A stretch of DNA of 64,000 nt from Algicoccus sp048820935 (GTDB lineage: Bacteria > Pseudomonadota > Gammaproteobacteria > Burkholderiales > Burkholderiaceae_B): assembly GCF_048820935.1 (NCBI RefSeq), contig NZ_JBMERD010000004.1, positions 168,093 to 232,092 of the forward strand, read 5' to 3'. The position numbers and the translations under genes are program-made. The notes under the pieces are model-generated. The model saw nothing but the letters and a program-made list of their open reading frames with translations. It searched no databases and was not told the origin of the DNA. Shown here in pieces: positions 18,539 through 27,405 of the stretch. Numbering within the stretch: position 1 is the stretch's first letter; the number at the start of each line of letters is the position of its first letter.

Positions 18539-18718
18539 CATTGATCGTTATAGTTAGCTGTGGGTATTGACCGATTCGATTGTTGAACACACAAGATCGT
18601 GGGTCGCCCGACGCCGCTAGTTAGCGCACTCTCGCTTTCGATAGAAATATTTAAAAAGTTGGTGTCTTCAGATCATCATAGAAGAATGATCTCTAATACA
18701 ACCTTATTGAATTTAGTC

Positions 18719-19510
18719 ATGACTACAAATACTTCAGTTGCATCGTCGCAGGAAACTCAATTTAGTAGCGCACCCACATCACGTGCGCGTCGATTAGTGA
18801 TGGGCAACTGGAAAATGAATGGTTCGCTGCAGACTAACCAAGCTCTGCTCGGTGAGCTGCGCGAGCTTTATGACAGAACATGCGGCAGTGATCTGGTTGT
18901 GTGCGTCCCTGCACCTTATCTGGCACAGACGCAACAGCTTTTAGATGGCACCCCGATCACCTGGGGCGGACAAGATGTCAGCGCACATGACAAAGGTGCG
19001 TATACGGGTGAAGTCAGTGCAGCGATGTTGTCAGAATTTGGTTCTCGCTGGGCTTTGGTGGGACACTCGGAACGTCGCACATTGCATGGTGAAACCGATC
19101 AGGTCGTGGCTGATAAAGCATTGGCCGCATTGCGTGGCGGTTTGACGCCAGTTGTGTGTGTCGGAGAATCATTGCAAGAGCGCGACCAGGGGCAAGTCGC
19201 CGAAGTCATTGAGCGACAGTTAAAACCTGTGCTGGCGTTGGGTGATGAAGCGATTGCGCGTCTCGTGATTGCTTATGAGCCTGTCTGGGCGATTGGTACA
19301 GGCCGCAGTGCGACACCCGAACAAGCGCGTGAAGTTCATGCTTTAATCCGAAAGCTGGTCGGTGATGCTGGGAAAAATGTACCTTTGTTGTATGGCGGTA
19401 GCGTCAAGCCAGATAATGCAGGCGAATTGTTTGCCATGGACAACATTGATGGCGCCTTAGTTGGTGGCGCCTCTTTGGTTGCAACAGAATTTTACGCAAT
19501 CGCAAACTGA
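18719..19510 (+). CDS. tpiA: Triosephosphate isomerase
   Basis: This glycolytic enzyme interconverts glyceraldehyde-3-phosphate and dihydroxyacetone phosphate. The catalytic set is complete: Lys in MGNWKMNG, His in LVGHSERRT and Glu in AYEPVWAIGTG, with the phosphate-binding LYGGSVKPDN and GALVGGASL. I chose ATG 18719 (263 residues); it leaves an unusual N-terminal extension of about 27 residues before the conserved GNWKMN, rich in Ser/Thr. The frame is open further to 18599, and another ATG at 18686 has AGAAG close by, so the exact start is uncertain. It is followed by secG. Confidence 0.93.
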   Translation: MTTNTSVASSQETQFSSAPTSRARRLVMGNWKMNGSLQTNQALLGELRELYDRTCGSDLVVCVPAPYLAQTQQLLDGTPITWGGQDVSAHDKGAYTGEVSAAMLSEFGSRWALVGHSERRTLHGETDQVVADKALAALRGGLTPVVCVGESLQERDQGQVAEVIERQLKPVLALGDEAIARLVIAYEPVWAIGTGRSATPEQAREVHALIRKLVGDAGKNVPLLYGGSVKPDNAGELFAMDNIDGALVGGASLVATEFYAIAN

Positions 19511-19578
19511 CTAGACAGCGTGCGGTTGCTTGAATATAGAAAGAGATAGAAATACACATTAGGAGCGAGTTACTCGTT

Positions 19579-19974
19579 ATGTCTACGCAATTCACAATTC
19601 TGCTGGTGGTTCAAATACTGGCATCGTTCACAATTATTGTGCTGGTGTTGCTGCAGCAAGGTAAGGGCGCTGATATGGGCTCTGCGTTCGGTAGTGGTTC
19701 AGCAGGTAGCTTGTTTGGTTCCACAGGTGCGGCTAACTTCTTGTCACGAGCTACAAAGTGGGCTGCAGTTGTTTTCTTTGCAGCAACGATTGGTTTAGCT
19801 TATTTGGGCAATTTGACGGGTGACAAACAAGACACAGGCATTATGGAAGGCTTTATGCCCAGTCAATCTGTTCCTGCAGCACCTGAGTCCAAAGCGAGTG
19901 CGGTGCCTAGCGCATCGGGTGCATCTGGAGCAGCAGATCAGTCAGGTTCATCAATACCTGCTGCAAAAGATTAA
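19579..19974 (+). CDS. secG: Preprotein translocase subunit SecG
   Basis: SecG is the small accessory subunit of the SecYEG export channel in the inner membrane. The 131-residue protein has two hydrophobic helices (about 5-25 and 55-72) around the conserved LLQQGKGADMGSAFGSGSAGSLFGS. The tail from about residue 95 is Ala/Ser/Pro-rich, low in complexity and longer than in E. coli. TAGGAGCGAG precedes ATG 19579. tRNA-Leu follows 32 bp after the stop. Confidence 0.94.
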   Translation: MSTQFTILLVVQILASFTIIVLVLLQQGKGADMGSAFGSGSAGSLFGSTGAANFLSRATKWAAVVFFAATIGLAYLGNLTGDKQDTGIMEGFMPSQSVPAAPESKASAVPSASGASGAADQSGSSIPAAKD

Positions 19975-20006
19975 ATTCAATGGTAGAATCTCGTTCTTGT
20001 TATGAA

Positions 20007-20091
20007 GCCGACGTGGTGGAATTGGTAGACACGCTATCTTGAGGGGGTAGTGGCGAAAGCTGTGCGAGTTCGATTCTCGCCGTCGGCACCA
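20007..20091 (+). tRNA. tRNA-Leu (anticodon GAG)
   Basis: The acceptor arm GCCGACG/CGTCGGC, discriminator A and an encoded CCA are present. The anticodon loop TTGAGGG within CTATC/GGTAG gives GAG. The variable arm is long (class II) and the T arm GCGAGTTCGATTCTCGC is intact. It is the last gene of the conserved block before the accessory segment. Confidence 0.97.
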
Positions 20092-20098
20092 AATTAAA

Positions 20099-20127
20099 AA
20101 ATCGATTGTTTAAATCACAATCGATTT
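20099..20127. repeat. Perfect 11-bp inverted repeat after tRNA-Leu
   Basis: AAATCGATTGT (20099-20109) and ACAATCGATTT (20117-20127) flank a 7-base spacer TTAAATC. It lies eight bases after the tRNA CCA and just before the terminator. It may help 3' processing or mark a junction; no role is proven. Confidence 0.7.
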
Positions 20128-20144
20128 AAAGATCCAAGAAGAAG

Positions 20145-20178
20145 CCCGCATGAACATAAGCGTCACGCGGGTTTTTTT
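20145..20178 (+). terminator. Intrinsic terminator after tRNA-Leu
   Basis: CCCGC (20145-20149) pairs with GCGGG (20167-20171), followed by seven T. This ends transcription of the secG/tRNA-Leu unit before the accessory genes. Confidence 0.8.
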
Positions 20179-20616
20179 GTGTGCGCAGCATGGAGGCAAC
20201 GGTGGTTGAAACGTCTCAGAGGCATCTTTTATGCTAAAGATTTCGTTGCGAGACTGGTTTTATTGATTTGCAAAATGAATAGGAGGGCAAATGGTTGTGT
20301 ATGCCCAAATCAGGACATATAAAGATAGATGCTCTGAATCATGGCGTTTGAGCCAATGAAAGTACTGGTTTTGTCCAAACGATATTAAGCCGCGAAAATG
20401 TCCTCACTATGAAAACATTTAAAATAAGTTCGATGAGAAGAAGCTGCTCTCTGGTGGCAAAAGTTGCCGTACATATCAAACGTTTGTGAAAGCAGACTGA
20501 AGATATCACGATGTAACGAGCGTTTTCTGTCCTGTATCACCACAACGTGATTAGATTTGTTGGATGAAGATCGAAGTGGCATTTAGGTTTGGCTAGATTT
20601 TTAACAAGGCTGCAGC
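20179..20616. other. Intergenic region upstream of the AAA ATPase gene
   Basis: This 438-bp AT-rich stretch contains the promoter for the AAA-DUF4276 pair, not clearly resolvable. A minus-strand frame of 65 codons at 20385-20582 shows no known motif and no good ribosome site; I do not call it a gene. No copy of the tRNA 3' end or integrase gene was found here. Confidence 0.4.
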
Positions 20617-21807
20617 ATGAGAATCGAAAGTATTCGACTGAAAAACTATAAAAGTTTCAAAGCAACGGAAATGAATGAGTTGCCACGTTTGTGCGTGGTT
20701 GTTGGCGCAAACGGAAGCGGTAAATCTACCTTATTTGATGTGTTTGGTTTTCTGAAGGATTGTCTGACATATAACGTACGCCAAGCTTTGCAAGTACGGG
20801 GTGGTTTTCGTGAAATGTTGAGTCGAGGTGTGGATGGTGCAGAATCTATCGAGCTGGAAATCAAGTTTCGTATGGACGTGATCGGTGTCGAGCGCTTGGT
20901 TACTTACCTATTAGAGATAGGTCAAGAAGATGGTCAAGTGATAGTGCGGCGTGAGATTTTGCGCTACAAACGTGGTCGCTACGGCTCTCCGTTTCATTTT
21001 CTAGATTTCTCTGGTGGTGAGGGCTACGCTATTCTCAATGAAGAGGATTTTGGTAAGGAAAACGAAGAACTACAACGTGAGTATCAGGAAATTAGTAGGG
21101 ATGGGCTCGCAATTAAAGGCTTAGGTCAATTTACCCGCTTTCAAGCCGCTAGTGCTTTTCGACAATTGATTGAAAACTGGCATATTTCAGATTTTCATAT
21201 TAACCGTGCTCGAGGTAGTAAAGAAGCGTTGGGTGAGTTTGAGCACCTCTCGATCACCGGAGATAACCTACAGTTGGTTGCGCGTAATATTCACGATAAT
21301 TATCCAGAAGTATTTCAGAAAATTGTGAATGCGATGAAGCATCGAGTGCCGGGCGTGACCGATATAAAACCTGTGCTGACGCAAGACAATCGCCTAATTC
21401 TCTCTTTTCAGGATGACGCTTTTAAGGATCCATTCATTGATAGCAGAGTCTCAGATGGCACAATCAAAATGTTCGCTTTTTTGGTGTTGTTGTACGACCC
21501 TAGTCCCCATCCATTGCTTTGCATTGAGGAACCAGAGAATCAGCTCTACCCCAGCCTGCTGTGGGAGCTGGCGGAAGAATTTAGAGCCTATGCCGAACGA
21601 GGTGGACAAGTATTTGTTTCAAGCCATTCCCCAGACTTTCTTAATGCGGTGGATTTGGACGAAGTGTTTTGGTTAACCAAAGAGAAAGGATATACCAGTA
21701 TTTTCCGTGCGCGGGATAATGCGCAATTAAAGGCTTTTGTGGCCGAAGGTGATCAGATGGGGTATTTGTGGAAGCATGGGTTGTTTCCGGGAGCAGATCC
21801 CCTATGA
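20617..21807 (+). CDS. AAA family ATPase (AAA_21/AAA_15-like), candidate defence ATPase
   Basis: The 396-residue protein is an SMC/ABC-like ATPase. Walker A GANGSGKST is at 30-38 after IRLKNYKSFK, Walker B LLCIEEPENQLYP near 300-312 and a switch-His region FVSSHSPDF near 336. The middle (about 60-230) is a family-specific insert. ATPases of this type pair with TOPRIM-like nucleases in OLD, PARIS (AriA) and AbiL-type systems. Its stop overlaps the start of the DUF4276 gene (ATGA), so the two are coupled. AAGG lies ahead of ATG 20617. Antiphage function is inferred from domain pairing, not shown. Confidence 0.82.
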   Translation: MRIESIRLKNYKSFKATEMNELPRLCVVVGANGSGKSTLFDVFGFLKDCLTYNVRQALQVRGGFREMLSRGVDGAESIELEIKFRMDVIGVERLVTYLLEIGQEDGQVIVRREILRYKRGRYGSPFHFLDFSGGEGYAILNEEDFGKENEELQREYQEISRDGLAIKGLGQFTRFQAASAFRQLIENWHISDFHINRARGSKEALGEFEHLSITGDNLQLVARNIHDNYPEVFQKIVNAMKHRVPGVTDIKPVLTQDNRLILSFQDDAFKDPFIDSRVSDGTIKMFAFLVLLYDPSPHPLLCIEEPENQLYPSLLWELAEEFRAYAERGGQVFVSSHSPDFLNAVDLDEVFWLTKEKGYTSIFRARDNAQLKAFVAEGDQMGYLWKHGLFPGADPL

Positions 21808-22364
21808 ATGAGTTGGTGGTGTTTTTGGAGGAGCCTTCCGCTAAGGCCATGTTGCAGGGTGTTTTGCCACGATTACTTGATGGCAGTGTCTCGATTCGTT
21901 ATGTCGTATTTGAAGGCAAGCAAGATCTGGAGAAGCGTTTGGTGGCTCGGTTACGTGCTTGGCAGAATCCAAAAGCACGTTTTCTGGTCATGAGGGATCA
22001 GGATAGTGGCGATTGTAGAGAAATCAAGCAACGTATATTAGGGCTATGTCATGAGGCTGGCCGTGCTTATGCGTTAGTTCGTATTGCTTGTCGAGAGCTA
22101 GAAAGCTTTTATTTGGGAGATTTGTATTCGGTTGCTCAAGCAATTGGTCCAGCCAATCTGGTCAGTTTGCAAAATAATACTAAGTATCGGACGCCTGATA
22201 GGATGAATAATGCGGCTCAGGAGTTAAAGCGTATTGCCAAAGGTTATCAGAAAGTATCTGGTTCTAGAGAGATAGGAAAACAGTTGAGACTAAGTGGCAA
22301 TCGTTCTGAAAGTTTCAATCAGCTGCTTGATGGCATTAGAAAACTGATGAGCGATATAAATTAA
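21804..22364 (+). CDS. DUF4276 family protein, TOPRIM-like nuclease candidate
   Basis: The 186-residue protein starts with LVVFLEEPSAKAML, giving a Glu at 9/10, and has VMRDQDSGD with D65, D67 and D70; an early Glu and DxD on a beta strand are the TOPRIM metal-binding set. IACRELESFYLGDLYSVAQAI matches the ELEawylaD region of DUF4276. It would be the effector of a two-gene module with the ATPase upstream, like AriB in PARIS although that belongs to DUF4435. Start ATG 21804 overlaps the ATPase stop. The family call is good; nuclease activity is inference. Confidence 0.75.
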   Translation: MNELVVFLEEPSAKAMLQGVLPRLLDGSVSIRYVVFEGKQDLEKRLVARLRAWQNPKARFLVMRDQDSGDCREIKQRILGLCHEAGRAYALVRIACRELESFYLGDLYSVAQAIGPANLVSLQNNTKYRTPDRMNNAAQELKRIAKGYQKVSGSREIGKQLRLSGNRSESFNQLLDGIRKLMSDIN

Positions 22365-22957
22365 TTTCAATATTGTACGTGCTACCGTTTTAATCTTTTA
22401 AGGATGCTTAGTACGAAGACGAGCTGTTTACAGACAAAATGAGCGGTGGGCAATGAGTTTAGGCATATTTGGCCGGAAAGTGTGAACGCCGATCAGAAAG
22501 CGCGGTTATTTGACGGCGTTCAACGTGTGACGTAATTTCGTATCGGTGCAGCCGATTCGGCGTTCGGTTTTCTTTTGCTATTGAGAGCGTGGATCGTTGA
22601 GCGTAGCGAGGCGAGAAGCGCCCTCAATGCGCTTGGAATGTGAAGTGAGTTGTCACAAAAGCAATCAAGAATCTAATCCAGCAACACATAGGCAAGAGCT
22701 GAGTCAAAAGTGGCTGCAAACGGTGTGATGATGGGCATTCAGCCGCCGCATCATGAGAAGAGTCTTTATGATTCAGAGAGCGGAAAGGAAGCTGATAATT
22801 TACCGACTGAGTTCGTAAGTCATGAAGCAGCAATACATCTAGCCAAACTAGTGTTCTGAGCTTTAGTCGACCATTAGAAGGTCGCTGGTATGCTTAGGCG
22901 CTATTTGTTTTGGGGTGGAACCCCCATCAATGGGTTTGACAAGAATAGGTTGTAAAG
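22365..22957. other. Intergenic region, possibly decayed sequence
   Basis: This 593-bp stretch has stops in all frames. A plus frame of about 50 codons ends in TGA near 22858 (contains MGIQPPHHEKSLYDSESGKEA) without a clear ribosome site. Short local palindromes occur (for example CCGATTCGG near 22550). It may be remains of lost genes; I recognise none. Confidence 0.35.
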
Positions 22958-24004
22958 ATGCTTCGGAATTATCTGCGCTTCATGATTGCGATGCTTTTGT
23001 TCGTTGTTGGTGTTTCGGCTGTTGCCGCAGCACCACAGACATTTTCTGAAGCGAAAACAGTCGCACGCACAAAAATATACGCAGATCGTAATCAGTCGGA
23101 ACTGGGAACACTTTATTGCGGCTGCCAATGGCGTTGGGTAGGTCAGTCTGGTGGGCGAGTCGATTTGGGATCCTGTGGGTACCAAGTTCGAAAGAATCAG
23201 GAGCGAGCTAACCGAATCGAATGGGAGCATATCGTTCCTGCCTGGACGATTGGTCATCAACGGCAATGTTGGCAACAGGGTGGACGCAAGAATTGCACCG
23301 CAAATGATCCAGTCTTTAATGTCATGGAGGCAGATTTGCACAATCTGTCGCCTGTGATTGGAGAGGTAAACGGAGATCGCAGCAATTTTAATTTCGGTAT
23401 GGTTTCAACAAGCATGCCGAATCAGTATGGGCAATGTACGACAAGAACGGATTTTAAAGCCCGTACGACTGAACCCAGAGACCAGGCCAAAGGCAGAGTT
23501 GCCAGAGTTAGCTTTTATATGTTTGATCGATATGGCTTGAGAATGTCTAGACAGCAACAGAGGTTGTTGATGGCTTGGCATAAACAGTTTCCTGTTGATG
23601 CATGGGAATTGGAGCGTGATCGGCGAATTGCTGCAGAAATGGGACACAACAATCCGTTTGTAACGGGCGAAAAAACGTGGACATTAGATTACCGTCCTAG
23701 CGGTGAGGGTTTAAAAACCCTGAAAGAAAAGGGTGTGCAGTCTGATTCGCAACGTACAAAAGAAGTAGTAGGGCAGGCATCCGTGTTGCCTAAGGGCGAA
23801 CAAGACCGAGAAACGCACAGCCAGGATCGAAGCCTGCCCCCTGGAGCCAATCCCATCATCGGAAATAAACGAAGTCGCGTGTATCACTTGCCCCAAGGCT
23901 GTCCTAGTTACGATCAAGTTGCGACGCATAATCAGCAGTTTTTTACAGATGAAGTTCAGGCCAAGGCTGCTGGTTTCAGAAAGGCGGGTAATTGCAGACG
24001 ATAA
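22958..24004 (+). CDS. Secreted endonuclease I family DNase with C-terminal extension
   Basis: The 348-residue protein opens with a signal peptide (hydrophobic 5-25, cleavage near VAAA). The EndA/Vvn-type beta-beta-alpha metal nuclease domain covers about 28-225, with RIEWEHIVPAW (general-base His), DLHNLSPVIGEVNGDRSNF (metal-binding Asn) and RARVSFYMFDRYGL-like VARVSFYMFDRYGL. A linker of about 70 polar residues leads to a C-terminal domain (about 295-348) with NKRSRVYHLPQGCPSYDQV and AAGFRKAGNC, similar to the small cysteine-containing module on other secreted nucleases. Length exceeds E. coli EndA (about 235). It would degrade DNA in the periplasm or outside, for nutrition or as a barrier. 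Confidence 0.87.
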   Translation: MLRNYLRFMIAMLLFVVGVSAVAAAPQTFSEAKTVARTKIYADRNQSELGTLYCGCQWRWVGQSGGRVDLGSCGYQVRKNQERANRIEWEHIVPAWTIGHQRQCWQQGGRKNCTANDPVFNVMEADLHNLSPVIGEVNGDRSNFNFGMVSTSMPNQYGQCTTRTDFKARTTEPRDQAKGRVARVSFYMFDRYGLRMSRQQQRLLMAWHKQFPVDAWELERDRRIAAEMGHNNPFVTGEKTWTLDYRPSGEGLKTLKEKGVQSDSQRTKEVVGQASVLPKGEQDRETHSQDRSLPPGANPIIGNKRSRVYHLPQGCPSYDQVATHNQQFFTDEVQAKAAGFRKAGNCRR

Positions 24005-24432
24005 GCTCGGTTCTTGGATTTACATAAGCGGTTTAATTGCCGATTAGAAAGTCTTTGATTAGAAATTCACAAATCGAGAAATGTTGCATAAAGCCTACAA
24101 AAAGTTGAGAAAAACGCGCTAAAACGGTGTTTTATAGAAGAAATAGGGCGTAAAGCTGGATTTAAAACTGAGGTGCGGTGTACATTTCGTTTCAGAGCAG
24201 TCGCACATAAACGTTCGAAATGATGCCTCAGCTCAAAAATATAGTACGACTGAATTTGTTGCGTTACCCCAACAGTTTTGTGGCAGTTTCTTAGATAAAT
24301 CGGCGAATTCATAGCCAGAACCTTAGAAATCTGCTGCAATGGCAACAACTTCCCTTAGCGGAGTTAGGGGGGCGCAAACAACTGAGGTTGAATGTTGCTC
24401 TTGTTAAATAAAACTCAACGGAGATTTCTTAA
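24005..24432. other. Intergenic region upstream of the first porin
   Basis: This 428-bp spacer must carry the porin promoter and 5' leader; GGAG at about 24420 is the porin ribosome site. I see no gene. A GC-rich patch CCCTTAGCGGAGTTAGGGGGG near 24353-24373 contrasts with the AT-rich surroundings and could fold. Confidence 0.4.
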
Positions 24433-25668
24433 ATGAAAAAGACTCTGATCGCTGCCGCCCTGCTTGCTGGCTTTGCTGGCGCCGCTTCGGCACAATCTTC
24501 AGTCACACTGTATGGTGTGGTTGACATGGGTATCGAATTCCAGAATGTGAAGTCTGGTAATAACTTTAGATTTACCGATGGTATTACAACCAAAAGCTCA
24601 ATGAGCAAATTCGGTATGGTGTCCGGTGTTCAAAACGGATCACGCTGGGGTTTGAAAGGTGTTGAAGACCTCGGTGGTGGTTTGAAAGCCAATTTTGTAT
24701 ACGAAAGTTCAGTGAACGCCAATGACGGTACAGGTGCTAACAACTTTACACGTCAGTCGACAGTTGGTTTGAGCAGCAGCACATGGGGTGCAATCGATCT
24801 GGGTCGTCGTACGGCACCTAGTACCTATGCATTCTCAGGTATTGATCCTTTCGGTTCTGCTTTCGGTACAGCTGCTTTGACAAAGAGCTTTGGTACAAAC
24901 TTTATTCGTTACTCGAATATGGTGATGTACACCACACCAAACTTTAGCGGTTTCACAGCAGCAGTGGGTTATTCGTTTGATACCGCTCTCGGTAACGGAC
25001 GCGTGTTGCAGAGCACCACAAACAACCCAGTGAACCCTGTCGTACCCTATGCTTACGAAACCAATAACAAGACACGTGCTATCTCGATTGGTCTGCGTTA
25101 TGCAAACGGTCCGTTGCTTGTGGCTGGTACATGGGATCGTATCAATGCAGCAGGAAGCGCATATGTTGGCGTTCCTCCGAATGCCGCAGGATTGAATTCC
25201 GACAAAATCGACGTTTGGGCATTGGGTGCAACGTATGATTTTAAAATCGCAAAAATTCACGCAGCCTATGGTCAGCAGATCGGTGGTGTAGTGAACAACC
25301 AAGCTTTGATTGGTGGCACCGCACTCGTGCCTGAGCTTACAAGCAACCCAGCAGGTAGCACAGTCAGTGGCGGTGGTTTGCTGTTTGCCGCTGGTGCTCG
25401 TACTAACTCATGGATGGTTGGTCTGACAGCACCAATCGGTGACAATGTGAAAGTGTTTGGTTCTGTCCAGCAATTGATCCCTGGCGGTACCTTTAACACA
25501 TGGACAGTGAGCCGTATGTCTGACCAGACAATTGCATCTATCGGTGCAACATACGATCTGTCCAAGCGCACAAACCTTTACGCTTACTACTCCTATGTCA
25601 ACAACGTAGCAATGTTGAACGGTGTGAAGGCTAACACAGTGGCTGTCGGTATCCGTCACCGCTTCTAA
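24433..25668 (+). CDS. Outer-membrane porin, Gram-negative (Bordetella/Neisseria type)
   Basis: The 411-residue protein has a classic signal peptide (MKKTLIAAALLAGFAGAASA, cleavage before QSSVTLYGV), the SRWGLKGVEDLGGGLKANFVYE strand pair, SNMVMYTTPNFSGFTAAVGYSF and a terminal aromatic residue (GIRHRF) needed for assembly. It would form a trimeric 16-strand barrel for small hydrophilic solutes. GGAG lies ahead of ATG 24433 and a double hairpin terminator follows, so it is monocistronic. It is a paralogue of the porin at 27406. Confidence 0.93.
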   Translation: MKKTLIAAALLAGFAGAASAQSSVTLYGVVDMGIEFQNVKSGNNFRFTDGITTKSSMSKFGMVSGVQNGSRWGLKGVEDLGGGLKANFVYESSVNANDGTGANNFTRQSTVGLSSSTWGAIDLGRRTAPSTYAFSGIDPFGSAFGTAALTKSFGTNFIRYSNMVMYTTPNFSGFTAAVGYSFDTALGNGRVLQSTTNNPVNPVVPYAYETNNKTRAISIGLRYANGPLLVAGTWDRINAAGSAYVGVPPNAAGLNSDKIDVWALGATYDFKIAKIHAAYGQQIGGVVNNQALIGGTALVPELTSNPAGSTVSGGGLLFAAGARTNSWMVGLTAPIGDNVKVFGSVQQLIPGGTFNTWTVSRMSDQTIASIGATYDLSKRTNLYAYYSYVNNVAMLNGVKANTVAVGIRHRF

Positions 25669-25687
25669 GCATCGCGCTTGCTTAAGA

Positions 25688-25740
25688 GAAACGTTCAGAA
25701 ATCTGAACGTTTCATCAGAAAGCCCCTTCGGGGGCTTTTT
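25688..25740 (+). terminator. Tandem hairpins ending the porin transcript
   Basis: The first is a perfect 12-bp stem GAAACGTTCAGA/TCTGAACGTTTC with an AA gap (25688-25713). The second, AAGCCCC-TTCG-GGGGCTT with a T-run (25720-25740), is a classic intrinsic terminator with a UUCG tetraloop. Confidence 0.9.
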
Positions 25741-27405
25741 GCGTATGTGCGCCAAACATAAGCGCATCCCTGCGGATACAAATCTCGACATGAGCTGTAC
25801 ATGGATGCCCTTGTTTCGACAGACCCTCAATTGTTAACGGTAAAAGGGAGAGATTGCAGTCGTACACTCAGACTTTTTGTGTGGCTGAGCGCCACTGTTC
25901 CTGATGGTGTCTGCTGGTTGACGTCTCTATCGATTACACGCGCTCAAAGTGCTTCAGTTCGTTCGAGCTTTGCCAACTACTGTTCTGATCTATCTTGCCA
26001 TTAATTTTATGATTGCCTGAGCAATTGGTGGGGTGTACTTCCCTGTATAAATTTGAACAAACCTTTGTTACATCAGTGTGATGTGATCCAATTTGATCGG
26101 CTTGATTATGCTGCTGATTTTTTCGGCGTAATCAGGCTGGAGTTCACGTCTGTACGCAAGCAAAGCCCAGATAATTCTAAAGGTCTTATTGGTTTGTGCG
26201 ATCACAATTACATTAATCGATCGTCGTTCGATTAATTTCTTTAACCAAAGATCTGGATCTGTTTTTCTGCCGATGTGATGGGCAGCAGATCTAGCACCTT
26301 AGGTTAATTCATAGACAGCACAGTGCTTAAGGCTTGTGTATTGATGGTGAATCCTTAATTTTTTTCTCTAATGGTTCACAGCCTCTTGTGGCCTAGTGCA
26401 ATGGGCTAGTCCAGTGACGCAGTGCACTTAATTGTGTTCATACCAGTTAATCAGTAATTGTCGGCAGAATCCGGAATCTCTTCGCATAATGAATTGCACA
26501 TCGGGCCATTGGTGACGCAAAAGAGTAACCAGTAGTTTTGATGATGGAGACTGCATTTCCTATTCACTATCCAAAGGAATGTCAGATGCATCAATATTCA
26601 GAATTAACTGAGTTGGGCATTTAGTGAAAGAAAGGATGAGCTACGCCACCGGTATTCGCTTCAAAGTGACGATCTACTCACGATTTACGCTGGTCTCGAA
26701 ACCACGTAATGTAGGCTGCTGTCCAATTGCTTAATCTAACCAACCGTGGTTTGTATCAAAGGATCATTGCAAAGCTAGCCATGATCGTTGAAGCCTTTAT
26801 GACTCGAAGTCAGCGTATACGGGTGTTGCAAGTCTAAATCTTGGTGGGTGTAATGCGAGTGAGGTCCTGATGATCACAAAGTGTGCCGGCAATTGCAGCC
26901 AGCAGATCAATAAGTTGATTAACCTGACGCAGTAGTATGACACCGCCATCAGAGCTTAAGGTGCCCTCTGGAAACTGACTTCAATCATGCATCTTTGCAG
27001 ACGACCAAAATCGATCCTATTTGTAATGAAATTTGCAGATAAGTACTCGCTATAAATGGATATAGCTCCAGAGCAGCTTCAGACAAGGATTCAACGGTTT
27101 TCCAATCTAAACCTGCCATTGCAACAGCAGTCATGTATTTGACCATAATCACCTGAATATGCAATGTCTCAGTTACGAACGGCAGCTCATTGTTTCTGTC
27201 AACATGTCGTGCTTCTATTCGTCTGTGCGGAGGTTGCATGACAACAGGTAGATGAGTTTGTCCCACATTAATTAGTCGAGTTGGGTTACCTCAAAGATAA
27301 TTATTCCCCCCTGTGGTGATTTGCTGCATTGTGGGTGATTGCTGATCTGAGCCAGTGTTTAAGGCTCAAGCGTTCAGCTTGTGAAATTATTTTTGGGAGA
27401 AGTGT
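25741..27405. other. Long gene-poor spacer between two porins
   Basis: About 1.66 kb separates the paralogous porins. All frames are broken every 60-90 codons; the longest frame (26985-27266, minus, 93 codons) shows no known motif and has no convincing ribosome site. The stretch directly before 27406 must hold the second porin's promoter. I think it is decayed sequence or holds untranslated RNAs, but recognise nothing specific. Confidence 0.4.

Noticed and set aside
20385..20582. 65-codon minus-strand frame before the AAA ATPase, possible transposase remnant
   Set aside because: I could not match it to any insertion-sequence family and there are no terminal repeats nearby.
26985..27266. 93-codon minus-strand frame between the porins
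   Set aside because: No known motif, no clear ribosome site, and it lies in a stretch where every frame is similarly broken; kept only as part of the gene-poor spacer.
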